Of a stretch of 64,000 nucleotides of DNA, positions 27,297 to 37,200 are shown one piece after another; the stretch's first letter is position 1, and each line of letters begins with the position of its first letter. Source of the DNA: Syntrophosphaera sp035450685 (GTDB lineage: Bacteria > Cloacimonadota > Cloacimonadia > Cloacimonadales > Cloacimonadaceae); assembly GCA_035450685.1 (NCBI GenBank), contig DAOTNF010000001.1, positions 1-64,000 of the forward strand, written 5' to 3'. A model generated the notes under the pieces. It was not told where the DNA came from and searched no databases. It saw nothing but the letters and a program-made list of their open reading frames with translations. A program made the translations under genes and the position numbers.

Positions 27297-27380
27297 CTAA
27301 CTTACACCAATCCGCGGCAATCTGCGCCATTTATCCGCGTAAATCTGCGCGAACCCGCTTGACCCGTGATCCAGTCTTTT
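27297..27380 (+). repeat. CCGCG-rich unit plus tag
   Basis: CAATCCGCG, AATCTGCGCC, TTTATCCGCG and ATCTGCGCG words followed by GCTTGACCCGTGATCCAG and TCTTTT. Homologous to 63656-63732 and, inverted, to 53726-53800. Confidence 0.7.
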
Positions 27381-27440
27381 GGAAAGGGCTGTGGGAAAGA
27401 GGAGACCCGAGCCTTGCCCGCCTGGTTGTTCAGGGCACAG

Positions 27441-27467
27441 AAAAAGGGGTGAGCTGGCTCACCCCTT
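27441..27467 (-). terminator. intrinsic terminator of the C25 gene
   Basis: AAGGGGTGAG / CTCACCCCTT, a perfect ten-base stem with a CTGG loop. On the minus strand it is followed by a T run. It lies 25 bases after the stop. Confidence 0.85.
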
Positions 27468-27491
27468 ATAGCGGATTATCGCTTGCTTTGT

Positions 27492-30400
27492 TCAGTTTAG
27501 AGCAACCACCTTGTAGAAGGCTTTGGGCAGCCCGCGGTTGTCTGTGTAACTGGTGCCCGTCACCGTGGCCAGCAGGGTATAGGTCCCGTAGGGATCGTTA
27601 CTGCTCCAGATCTTGTAGCTTCCGGCATTTGGCACAGCCTGCCAGGAGAGCACGGCGTTATTGCCAGTGCGGATCACGCTTACTACGGGTGTTTCCAGGC
27701 TGGCGATGATTCCCGTTCCGGTGACAGGGATGTTAAGGTTGGCTTCGTCGCTGTCATTGCTGGCGATTGTGACATTGCCGTTATAGGCAGTTGCCGCGGT
27801 TGGCGCGAAGGTCAGGTCATAGGTCCTGCTGCCTCCGGCGGCGATGTTGAAGCTCAGGGTGTTGCGGGTTGCCTCCGTGGATGCAAGGCCAGCCTCGGCG
27901 CCGGAGCTTCGATCCAGGCTGTTTCCGGCTGCCGCCTGGGAAACAGTATAACCCGCGGGTGTGCTGATCGTGCCGGTGAGAGGGGAATCTCCGCTGTTGC
28001 CGATGGTGAACTGCTGAATTGATGTTGAGCCAACAGCAACGTTGCCAAAAGAGATGCTGGCAGGGGTCACAGTTATCTCCGGCCCAGTTTGATAGGGTAC
28101 CAGGGTCAGCTTCACATTGGGGCGGTTGCTGCTGGTATAGTTGCCTGAGAAGACGTTGGTCTGGTCGTTGTAATCATTGCGGGCGCAGCGGTATCCGTTG
28201 GAGATGGATGTGTAGCGGACCGTTCCTGACTGCGTCCATTGTTCGGTAAGGTTGAAAGCGGTGTCCACCACGATGTTCTGGCTGCCGTTCCAGAGGAAGG
28301 GTGTCTGGAAGGTGAGCATGTCCCAGCCTCCGGCGGTTGGCATATAGCCTTCCGAGCTGAAGACAGTCACCATGCCGGTCGCGCCCTGCCAGTTGGCAAC
28401 GTTGGCATCCGTGGTGTGCTTCATGCGCACGATGAAATTCGGAAGGATATAGTCTGGCGGGGTGTTCACCCAAAATGCAAGGCCGGTGATGTAGATGGGG
28501 CCCGTTATACCCTGGGCGTTCAGTTCCGCCGCCGTATAGACCGATTGTCCGTGCAGGCTCTTGTAGGTGATGTTGATGGGGCAGGCCGTATTGTTATATG
28601 TGGAGCTTGTGCCGTCTCCCAATACCACCTCGAGGATGACGTTGGGGGTGGCGCTAACTGTGTTGGAGGCGGCTGATTCCCCGGCGGGGCTGGCATACAC
28701 CGTGGTAACATAATATGAATAGCTGGTTCCGTTTGTGAGCCCAATATCACGATAGCTCGTGCCGGTCACGGTGGTGACGGGGCTGCCGTTGCGATAGACG
28801 CGATAGCCGCTTATGGCGCGGTCTTCCGGGATCAGCGCCGTCAATTCACCGCGTCCTTCGGCGGCTGTCCAGGTCAGATCTACAATCTGGTTTCCGGGAA
28901 TGGCGGCAAGGTTGGTGGGGGGATTCATGTTTGGTGTGGCGTTCACGCTGGGAGTGGATGGGGATTCCTCGCCGTCATAGACCGCGGTCAGATAATACTC
29001 ATAGTTTACGCCGTTGGTAACAGCCAGGTCGGTGTATTGGGTGTCTGTCGTGTTGGCCAGAACACTGCCGTTGCGATAGATTTTGTAGCTGTCCGGAACG
29101 CCGCCCGCGGGAGCATCCCAATCCAGCAGCACATAGCCGTGGCTGGCTGTAGCGGTCAGGTTTTGCGGCGGTAGCAGCATATCGAAGTCCGGGAATATTT
29201 TCAGACGCAGGTTGGGCAGGTTCGGCGTAGCCAGGAGGTTGGTAGGTGCGTATGAGTCGCTGCGGTTCTGGCGGGCGCGGTTGCCCTGCGAGGCGGAATA
29301 GCTCCAGCGCGGGTAACTCGAAGTGTATTGCTGATAACCTTTAACAGTTAGCACCGCCAGGTTGGAGACCCCATCATAAACGAACATGGGGTTCAGGTCC
29401 ACTTCCATCCAGCCCGATACCGCGTTGTTGGTGAAGGGCCCGCTGTAAACCAGGGTGTATCCCACTGTGCTGTAGTTTCCTGAATCCAGGGTGGACTGGG
29501 TGGTGTTTTTCATGTAGATGGAAACGGCTTCGATGGGATCCATGTTGCTGCCGTCGTTTTTATAAAACGCTATGGATTTGAGCGTTCCCGGCACTTGGAT
29601 TTCGGAAGCCAGATAGATGGCCTCGTGGGCGGAATAGTTGTACCATCTGTCCAGTGGATAGCCTTGGGTTTCGCCGCCCTCTCCGATTACCACTTCCAAC
29701 GGAGCTCCCACCTCCAGATACTCGGTAAGGCTGGCTGTTATCGCCCCAGACAAGGCATTAAAGTTCAGGGTCACCAAGGTTCCGTTTGTCATGGAAGAGG
29801 AGGCGGAGACCTCAAAATGAAGAGTGGCATGAGCTCCTGCCGCCAGGGTGGGGAAGCTGTCGCTGCCATCGGTTATCGTGATTCCCGGAGTAGAACATCC
29901 AAGGGAGGCAGTTCCAGCCGCGGTGGGGATTTCCCCCACGTTATGGATCTCGATGGACAGGGTGGCGGTTTCGCCTGGATCCAGGATTCCATTTTGGTTG
30001 CCGCTGTAATCGCTTACTGTCAGGTGACGGAATTCAAGCTCCGGCACATATACTCCCAGCCTGAAGTTTCGGTTCCAGTTACCGTTTGCTCCGGTGATGT
30101 TAAGGTCAAAGAGCAACTGATGGTCTGCCGGGCAGTTGGCCGCCACTTGGATGGCATAGTTACTGAGCGACCAGGCACTGCCCTGGGCAGGCACGGTGCC
30201 GTAGCTGGCGTTTGCGGTGGAGATGGTCACAAAAGGATCGCTGGAGCTCAGGGTGGCGCTCACGGAATTGGCATTCACCAGTCCGCGGTTGCCCAGGCGC
30301 AAGGAGAGCTGGGCAGCTTCGCCAGGCTCAAGATGGTTGTTACCGTTGGTGTCCAGCACGGAAACCTGTTCCACCACCACATACGGATAATCCGGGATCA

Positions 30401-33400
30401 AGGGGCGGGTGGTTATGAACAGCGCGGATTCATCGGTTAGAGGTGCCGCGGCGGTGGGATAGATGTTTCCAAAGGTGTATTCCAGACCTACCGTCGCAGT
30501 GTGGTCTTCGATACCGATGGTGCAGTAGTTGCCGTGGGGATAGGTGTCGCCATCGCCCAGGTCGATGTTGTTGAAATCCTTGTATTGCAGCTTGATCTGC
30601 CCGTCTCCGGTATGGGTGGGATAATAAACGGGGTCGTAGAGAATGGCCTGGAAGGTTTGCGGAGTTGTGGAGTCGTAACCGGAGATCATGTTGTACCATT
30701 CCACCACATAGTAATGATGGATAGAGTTGTACCAGGTATAAACACCGCTTCCGTTTTGGATATCCAGGTCATCCCAGAACACGGCGATCATGGGGCTGGG
30801 CCCGCCGGCATCCGGCAGACGCCAGTTGCGCCAGTCGGCGTCGGCTGTTTCCCCGAAGGCGATGAATCCATTGGAGGAGATTGAGGCCTGGGTGTAGTCC
30901 ACCCCGTAGAATTGGAAGGTGAAGGGCAGGTTTACTGTCTGGATAGCCACGGCGCCAACCTGGTCACCTTCATCGGATGAACTGCCGGGGTCGCTTAGGT
31001 TGAGGGCGGTACCGCTGCCGCCTTCCGCGGGAGCAATGCCGATCCACTGGTAAGTGGGGCACTGGTCATAGCCCGTGTCGCCAGTGTCAAAGATGAAATA
31101 TCCATAGGCATCCTGTCCCAGGGGATCGGTGACTGTGGTATGGCCGATGGTGAAGGTGAGGGGAATGCTCTCCGCGTAGCCTGCCGCATTATATAGATTG
31201 AGTTGCAGGGGGATCACCATGCCATCAACACAGGTGCTGCGGGCTGTCACCGAAAAAGTATCGGTGTTGTTGCCTGCGGAGCTTCCGGCGGGGAGGTTGC
31301 CCCAATAGCCCTGCGCATCGGTGATCTGGAAAAAGGAATCCTGAGAGCTGAGGGTGCCGTAAATATCGCTCAGAGACGCGCTGCCGGCATTGTTCAGGGT
31401 TATTGTGAGCGGCCAACTGTCGCCTGGATTGATAATGTTTCCCGTTGCTCCCACAAAGGTGTGGGACACCAGGTTGAGGTTGCCGTTGCTCACAATCACC
31501 GGAACTGAGATCTGCTCCTGCCCGCTGCCGCCTTCGTCCGTAAAACTAAGAATAAAGCGGTGCTGGTCAGGGCAATCGGGAGCTATCGTGAGGCTTATTC
31601 CGTTTGTGCTCAGGAGGGTGGAGTTGGGGCTGATGCTCCCAAACTCGATCCTGCTGGGGGGATTCAGCGTCACGTAGGCATCAGAGCAGGTCACGTTACC
31701 CAGGGGGCTTTGCGGCGCAGAGGTGGTGTTACGCAGGCTGAAATAGACATCCATAGTCTCACCGGCGTTGGGGATGCCATCGCCGTTGTCGTCAACTTCC
31801 ACGCCGGCAAATACCAGTCCGCCTGAGCTGCTAACGTTGATAATACTGATCAGCGGCTTGTAATCGTCCTTGTTGATCGTGAGAGTCAGGCTCCCGTCCT
31901 GAGTGGGCGAAAACTCCAAAAAGGCAAGTCCCCGCTCGTCACTGAAACCCAATGCCTGCTGCTGTCCGGCTGGGTTGCTCAACACCACCGAAGCGCCGGC
32001 TACAGGCTGGTTGTAGGCGTCTTTCACCACCACTTCCATGCTGCTGGTTCCAGCGGGTATGCTGGCAGGGGCTGTAGCGGTGAAAGTATCTGGGATTCCC
32101 ACATAGACAGGCGCGGTGGGGTCGCCGATCAAGTTGCAGTATCCGGAAAAACTGTAGGCCTGCGTGGAGTAGTTGATCCCATAGACGGAATAGAGATACA
32201 GCTTGCCATAGAGCATGGCCTCGCTCATGTTGCGCATGCCCAGGGGATAGATGCCGTGGAATATCCCCACGTCCAGGCAGTTGTTCATGGGAGTGTGGGT
32301 GCTGGAAGTGGCCATCCCGATGGCGGTCACGGCTCCGCCCAGGGTCGCTTCGGTGCCATAACGGACTACCGACTCCGTGGTACTTGTTCCCCCTCCCCAA
32401 CTTCCGGTGCTGCAGGTGATGAATATGGCATGAAACAAGCGGTAAGCGTTGCTCATGTTGTTCATGGTGTTTGGCCAGCCATTCATGTTGATCCAGCCTC
32501 TAAAGTTATAGAAAGCCACGCCTTGGTTGATGGCGGCGTTGATCGTAGTATTGGATGGGCTGTTCCCATAAACTTCAGTGTAAGTATAGTCCGGGTTTAC
32601 TTGTAAGGACCGGTCGTGGATATATTCACTGGTATATATTGTAGATATACCAGAATAGGTGTCGGCTACCAGTACCATCCTGTTAAGCCAGCCGGCTAAA
32701 TCAAGATTGATGTTTTGTTCCAAAGAGCGAATTTTGCCCATATAATTCACCATTTGCTCGGTGCTGTTAACGGAAATCCTGCCGATGGCCACGTCGCCCA
32801 GATTGTCCCCGCCCGCCAGCCAGGTGTAGTAGTAATCCATGTAAGTGTTATAGGTGGGTACTGCGATTGTCCCGGAGTCATCCCCGATTATCGTAATGTA
32901 GTCCGGACGGGTGCTGGCATTGTCATATCTGCCCTGGATGAAGGTCTTGATATTGGTGTAGGAAGTGCCCGCCGTGGCGGTGCTGAAAGCGTCCACCAGA
33001 TAGCCTTTTTGCCTCTTCCAGCTTACGTATTCGTCCACCTTGCTCTGGTAGGTGGTATCCCCATAGTTGCCATAGATCACCAGCAGCCGGGGTCTGGAGT
33101 AGCTGATCGCGTCCCGCGTTTCCAGCTCATTGTAGTTCAAAATCATGCCCTGATAGATCTTTTTGAAGGCAGGGGAGTAGCTGAATGGCGGAGCTATCTC
33201 GTTCACAGAGGGCTGATTGTTGAAATCCAGGCTGATATCCAGGCTGGTTTGCACCAGCAGTTCACCTTTGGCCTGGTCATACTGGAAGGGACAGACGTTG
33301 AGGGTCACCACGCGGAAGTCGCGCAGCACCTGAGGTTCGGAGATCTGGATATAGTTGGCGGGATATAGCTGGGATGAATATCTGCCGGCGATACGTTCGC

Positions 33401-33764
33401 CGCTCAGGGTGGAGTCAAAATCCAGCCGCAGCGATGGCTCCTTGCGTTGCTCGCCGCCATTCACCCTCAGGGTCACCCCGCCGCTGTGGGGGATGGCGAT
33501 CATGGTGGCAAAGACCGGCAGGGTCTCTTCTTCCCCGATAAAAAGATAAGGCGTGTCGGCCAGCTTGACCTTGTGCAGGGTCTGGCCGTCCCTGGTCACC
33601 TGTTCCAGTTCCCAGCCTGGCAGTTCAAAATGGAGTTGGACACTCTCTTGTGAACTGCGTGAAATGGAGAAAGCCGCTGCCGCGGGCGCTGCCTGGGCAG
33701 CCAGAAAGGATACGGTCATGGATATCATGGCCACATACAAACACCGAATTAGGCGTGATCTCAT
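27492..33764 (-). CDS. giant secreted C25 (gingipain-like) peptidase-family protein with FN3 and choice-of-anchor modules
   Basis: 2090 residues, ATG with GAGG eight bases upstream; signal peptide about 1-31. The N-terminal ~200 residues resemble a gingipain propeptide. The C25 domain (about 224-560) shows RPRLLVIYGNYGD, IIGDDSG, the nucleophile region HAIFITCSTGSW (Cys451) and the closing NLIGDPTAPVY. The histidine usually found as GHG upstream of the cysteine is missing; the segment reads AFYNFRGWINMNGW (417-430). Downstream come Ig/CARDB-like repeats, a NIDO-like beta domain, an SSHEAIYLAS-type module, two FN3 domains, a VYTAAEL module, a choice-of-anchor D domain and a terminal FN3-like domain ending AFYKVVALN. 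There is no FlgD-type tail. The protein is surface-associated or secreted; activity is uncertain. Confidence 0.88.
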   Translation of the reverse strand: MRSRLIRCLYVAMISMTVSFLAAQAAPAAAAFSISRSSQESVQLHFELPGWELEQVTRDGQTLHKVKLADTPYLFIGEEETLPVFATMIAIPHSGGVTLRVNGGEQRKEPSLRLDFDSTLSGERIAGRYSSQLYPANYIQISEPQVLRDFRVVTLNVCPFQYDQAKGELLVQTSLDISLDFNNQPSVNEIAPPFSYSPAFKKIYQGMILNYNELETRDAISYSRPRLLVIYGNYGDTTYQSKVDEYVSWKRQKGYLVDAFSTATAGTSYTNIKTFIQGRYDNASTRPDYITIIGDDSGTIAVPTYNTYMDYYYTWLAGGDNLGDVAIGRISVNSTEQMVNYMGKIRSLEQNINLDLAGWLNRMVLVADTYSGISTIYTSEYIHDRSLQVNPDYTYTEVYGNSPSNTTINAAINQGVAFYNFRGWINMNGWPNTMNNMSNAYRLFHAIFITCSTGSWGGGTSTTESVVRYGTEATLGGAVTAIGMATSSTHTPMNNCLDVGIFHGIYPLGMRNMSEAMLYGKLYLYSVYGINYSTQAYSFSGYCNLIGDPTAPVYVGIPDTFTATAPASIPAGTSSMEVVVKDAYNQPVAGASVVLSNPAGQQQALGFSDERGLAFLEFSPTQDGSLTLTINKDDYKPLISIINVSSSGGLVFAGVEVDDNGDGIPNAGETMDVYFSLRNTTSAPQSPLGNVTCSDAYVTLNPPSRIEFGSISPNSTLLSTNGISLTIAPDCPDQHRFILSFTDEGGSGQEQISVPVIVSNGNLNLVSHTFVGATGNIINPGDSWPLTITLNNAGSASLSDIYGTLSSQDSFFQITDAQGYWGNLPAGSSAGNNTDTFSVTARSTCVDGMVIPLQLNLYNAAGYAESIPLTFTIGHTTVTDPLGQDAYGYFIFDTGDTGYDQCPTYQWIGIAPAEGGSGTALNLSDPGSSSDEGDQVGAVAIQTVNLPFTFQFYGVDYTQASISSNGFIAFGETADADWRNWRLPDAGGPSPMIAVFWDDLDIQNGSGVYTWYNSIHHYYVVEWYNMISGYDSTTPQTFQAILYDPVYYPTHTGDGQIKLQYKDFNNIDLGDGDTYPHGNYCTIGIEDHTATVGLEYTFGNIYPTAAAPLTDESALFITTRPLIPDYPYVVVEQVSVLDTNGNNHLEPGEAAQLSLRLGNRGLVNANSVSATLSSSDPFVTISTANASYGTVPAQGSAWSLSNYAIQVAANCPADHQLLFDLNITGANGNWNRNFRLGVYVPELEFRHLTVSDYSGNQNGILDPGETATLSIEIHNVGEIPTAAGTASLGCSTPGITITDGSDSFPTLAAGAHATLHFEVSASSSMTNGTLVTLNFNALSGAITASLTEYLEVGAPLEVVIGEGGETQGYPLDRWYNYSAHEAIYLASEIQVPGTLKSIAFYKNDGSNMDPIEAVSIYMKNTTQSTLDSGNYSTVGYTLVYSGPFTNNAVSGWMEVDLNPMFVYDGVSNLAVLTVKGYQQYTSSYPRWSYSASQGNRARQNRSDSYAPTNLLATPNLPNLRLKIFPDFDMLLPPQNLTATASHGYVLLDWDAPAGGVPDSYKIYRNGSVLANTTDTQYTDLAVTNGVNYEYYLTAVYDGEESPSTPSVNATPNMNPPTNLAAIPGNQIVDLTWTAAEGRGELTALIPEDRAISGYRVYRNGSPVTTVTGTSYRDIGLTNGTSYSYYVTTVYASPAGESAASNTVSATPNVILEVVLGDGTSSTYNNTACPINITYKSLHGQSVYTAAELNAQGITGPIYITGLAFWVNTPPDYILPNFIVRMKHTTDANVANWQGATGMVTVFSSEGYMPTAGGWDMLTFQTPFLWNGSQNIVVDTAFNLTEQWTQSGTVRYTSISNGYRCARNDYNDQTNVFSGNYTSSNRPNVKLTLVPYQTGPEITVTPASISFGNVAVGSTSIQQFTIGNSGDSPLTGTISTPAGYTVSQAAAGNSLDRSSGAEAGLASTEATRNTLSFNIAAGGSRTYDLTFAPTAATAYNGNVTIASNDSDEANLNIPVTGTGIIASLETPVVSVIRTGNNAVLSWQAVPNAGSYKIWSSNDPYGTYTLLATVTGTSYTDNRGLPKAFYKVVALN

Positions 33765-34040
33765 GTGTGAACCTCTATTGCATGATTTGTTATAATGCTT
33801 TTACTAATGCAATTATCGGTGCAAATCAAGCGATTTTCTCTGAAATATCCATGGATAGAGGACATATTTCCCAGATTTGTGATCTTTTTCAACGCTGAGA
33901 GCAGTTCAAGCTAAGCAAACTGTCTGTTTCTCTGATATTTCGATATACCATCCACTCAATCAGATATTTGCCTTCTGAGGATAACTGCTATGCCCATCGG
34001 GTAAGTGTAACTTCGCTATCATTTGCATTATCAACAGGTT
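33765..34040. other. upstream region of the C25 gene
   Basis: AT-rich non-coding DNA. On the minus strand TTGATT with TAGTAA 17 bases downstream is a possible promoter about 30-60 bases before the C25 start, but it is weak. No other feature is seen before the inverted palindromic element at 34041. Confidence 0.4.
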
Positions 34041-34152
34041 ATGCCATCATCATTAGGTCATCCTTATAAATTATAAGGTTGACCCCAGGAAGACCCACTC
34101 CGGAGAGGGTAATGCAAATGAGAATCACCCCTCATAATATATAGGTGCTACG
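34041..34152 (-). repeat. dispersed palindromic element, copy 4 (inverted)
   Basis: Reads on the minus strand from CGTAGCACCTATATATTATG (34133-34152) through ATTTGCATTACCC and GTCTTCCTGGGGTCAACC to the palindrome (34062-34078) and CCTAATGATGATGGCAT. Its left end directly abuts the A-run of the neighbouring terminator, so it has inserted or been retained exactly between two genes. The GGAGGGCGG end is lost. Confidence 0.78.
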
Positions 34153-34192
34153 AAAAAGACAAGCCCCGCCCATCCTGAGGGGACGGCGGGGC
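34153..34192 (-). terminator. intrinsic terminator of the first S8 paralogue
   Basis: GCCCCGCC (34163-34170) pairs with GGCGGGGC (34185-34192); on the minus strand the hairpin runs into TTGTCTTTTT. Nearly the same sequence ends the second paralogue at 39953-39994. Confidence 0.82.
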
Positions 34193-34213
34193 CTATATCG
34201 AAATGGTTTGATA

Positions 34214-37200
34214 TTATTTGACTGGAAGGTCTTCGTAGGCTGCCACGACCTTGTAGAAGGCCATGGGCAGGGCTTCTGTGTCTTCCCAACTTGTTTGCGG
34301 GGCCAGGACCGTGGCGAATGGCTGGGTGCCGTAATCACCATAGGGGTCTGTGGCGCGGTAGATGTGGTAACAATTGGCGTTGGTTACGGCTTCCCAAGAG
34401 ACGGTCACGCCGCTGGAGCTTTTTTGCACCGTCACCTGCGGCACTGCCAAGTGGGTGAGCAGCACGGTAACCGTCACCGTATCGTAGGCATAATCATAGC
34501 CATCGAAGACGGAGAAGGTGATCTCCTCGCTGCCGAACCAGTCAAGCGGAGCGGAGAAGGTGACAGTATAGCCTTCGATGCTGACCAGAATGTTCGTGTT
34601 GCCGCTGTAACCCAGGGTGAGATCATGACCATCCGGATCGCTAACGAGGCCGGAGAAATCTTCCACCAGGGAGCTGTTCATATTGAAGCTCAAATCGGCT
34701 GGCAGATCAATGACGGGAAGGGCGTTCAGCACCTCGAGGGAGAGGGTCAGAGTAAGCTGGGGGTCATCCGGATCGTTGGTGTTGACCAACAGGTTGGCGG
34801 TGTAGGTGCCCGGGGCGAGGCCAGCCGCGGTGAAGGAACCGGTGACAAGCTGGCTGCCATATCCGGCGACAGTGCCGGATGTGGGATTGGCGCTGAACCA
34901 GGCTACGGCGGGGTCTTCAACGAGGGTGAAGCTGAGGTTTTGGCTGCCGAGGTTGGCAATGTTGAAACTGTCCGTGCCTTGGGCGTTGACTGCCAGAGTT
35001 GCTTCCAGGGCCGTGGCATCCAGCGAGACTGTGGGCGGGATGTAGCCGCTGCCGGTCAGGGCGATGTTCACTGTAGGCTCATCTGCATCGTTACTGGTGA
35101 TGGTCACGTTGCCGTTGTAGGCGATAGCTTCCAGCGGCTGGAAGGTAAGCTGGTAAACGGCGCTGGCACCTCCCGCCAGACTGAACTCCAGGGTATTGCG
35201 GAGGTTGGAGCCTGATCTGCCAGGGATTCCCGTATCTGTCGAATTCCGGCCTTGTTCGACAACACCGTAGCCAGCCGGAGTGGTGATGGAGCCGGTGAGA
35301 TCCTCCTCCCCGGAGTTGGCGATGGTGAACTGGCGCACTACGCTGTTGCCAACCTTCACTGCGCCGAAGTCGAGTGCCAGAGGATCGACCGTTATTTCCG
35401 GTGGGGCGGGCTCACCCCCGTAGATGGTAAGCTGCACGTTGGGCCGGTAAACTGATACGCTGCCGCCGGAGAACGTATTGGTCTGGTTAAGGTAGTCGCT
35501 GCGGGTGTAGCGGTAGCCGCTGGCGGTTTCTGTGTAGCGCACGGTACCTGTCGAGCTTCTGCTGCTCACCCGGTTAAAAGCGGTGTCGATGACAATGTTG
35601 TCCGTTCCATTCCAGGTGAAGGGACTGTCCAGAGTCAGCATGTCGTAACCGCCGGGAGTGGGCATGTAGGACGTGGCGCTGTAAACCGTCACCATGCCTG
35701 TGGAGCTCTGCCAACTGGCCACATTGGCGTCCGTGGTGTGCTTCATGCGCACCACGAAGGAAGGCAGGGCAAGGTTGGGAGCGCTTTCTACGTAGAATCC
35801 CAGAGCCGTGATCTCCACCGGGCCATAGACGCCGGCGGCATTGAGTTCGGCAGCGGTATAGACAGACTGCCCGTGCAGGCTCCGTCTGAAGATGTTGATG
35901 GGGCAGCCTTCATTTGTGTTTGTGGCTGAGCTGCCATCACCCAAAGTGACGTTGATGATCGCCATGGGGGTAGCCTCCGCTGTGTTGGAAGCTGCCGATT
36001 CGCCGGTTGGATTGGCATAGAGCGTGGTGACGTAATATTGGTAGGTGACTCCGTTGGATACGTTGGCATCGGAATAAGTGGTGCCAGACAGATCGGTGAG
36101 CACCTGTCCGTCGCGATAGATCCTGTAGCCACTCACACCGGCGGGATCGGGTGCAGTCCAGCTAAGGTTTACCACCCTGTTTCCAGCCTGGGCGATGAGA
36201 TTCGTGGGCGGATACATGATCTGGGTGATGGTAACAGAAATGGTGTCGTAGGCAGAAGCCATGCCATCATGGACGGAGAAGGTGATCTCCTCCGTTCCTG
36301 TCCAATAGTTGAGGCTGCTGAAGGTGACCGTGAGCCCGTCGATGGAGACGAGGATGTTGCTGTTGCCGCTGTAGTCCAGCGTTAAAGTCTGCGAATCCAA
36401 ATCATCCACGTAGGGGCTGAAGTCCTCGATCAGGGAAGGATTTGCATAGATGTCGAAGGTCAGTGATTCCGGCGCGTTGATTGTCGGGCTGCTGTTCTGC
36501 ACCACAAGCTGGACGGACACGGGCAACTGGGGGCTGTCCGGATCGTTGGAATTGACCAGAAGAGTGGTGTTGTAGGTGCCGGGAACAAGTCCCTCGGGGG
36601 AGAAAGTTCCGGTGATGATCTGGTTTCCCCCTCCGGATACTGTTCCGGAAGAGGGCGCCGCGCTGAACCAGGTCACGGAAGGCGATTCCGCCAGGCTGAA
36701 GCTGAGGCTCTGGCTGCCGGAATTGATGATCGTGAAGCTGTCCGTGCCTTGGGTGCCATTGACGAGCGTGGCGGAAAGGCTGTTGCCGCTCAAAGAGATG
36801 TTGGCGGGCGTGTAGCCTGTGCCTGTGACGGCGATTAGCACCGTGCTTTCATCGACATCGTTGCTGTTGATGGTCACATTTCCGGAATAGGTGGCAACGG
36901 CCGTGGGGTTGAAACTGAGGTTGTAGGTCTGGTGTGTGCCTACGGGAAGCGAGAAGGACAGAGTGTTCCGGCTCTCTCCCAAGTTCTTTTGGCCTTTTCT
37001 GCCCGCGACTGAGACCGTATAGCCAGCCGGAGTGGTGATGCTCCCGCTGAGAGTTTCGTCTCCGGTGCTATGGATGGTGAATTGCTTTACGCTGGTCTGA
37101 CCCACCTCCACCTCGCCGTAATTGAGGCTGAGGGGATCGACAGTGATTTCCGGTCCGGCGGGTTCCACATAGACAAAACCCAGTTTCACATCAGGACGGT

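Larger units (their letters stand above)
26390..27440. other. repeat- and hairpin-rich intergenic region
   Basis: About 1 kb without a supportable gene between the convergent pilus operon and C25 gene. It contains two copies of a GGCGCT/AGCGCC hairpin, one palindromic element, a purine-rich GTGGAAAGG run, three copies of the CCCGGGATCCAGTCTTTT tag, a TGGCGGT/ACCGCCA hairpin, a four-hairpin unit and a CCGCG-rich unit. Open frames here are translations of repeats. Confidence 0.75.

Noticed and set aside
27194..27709. Open frame across the four-hairpin unit into the C25 gene
   Set aside because: It translates repeat DNA and a terminator; a similar frame at 63462-63926 has the same origin.
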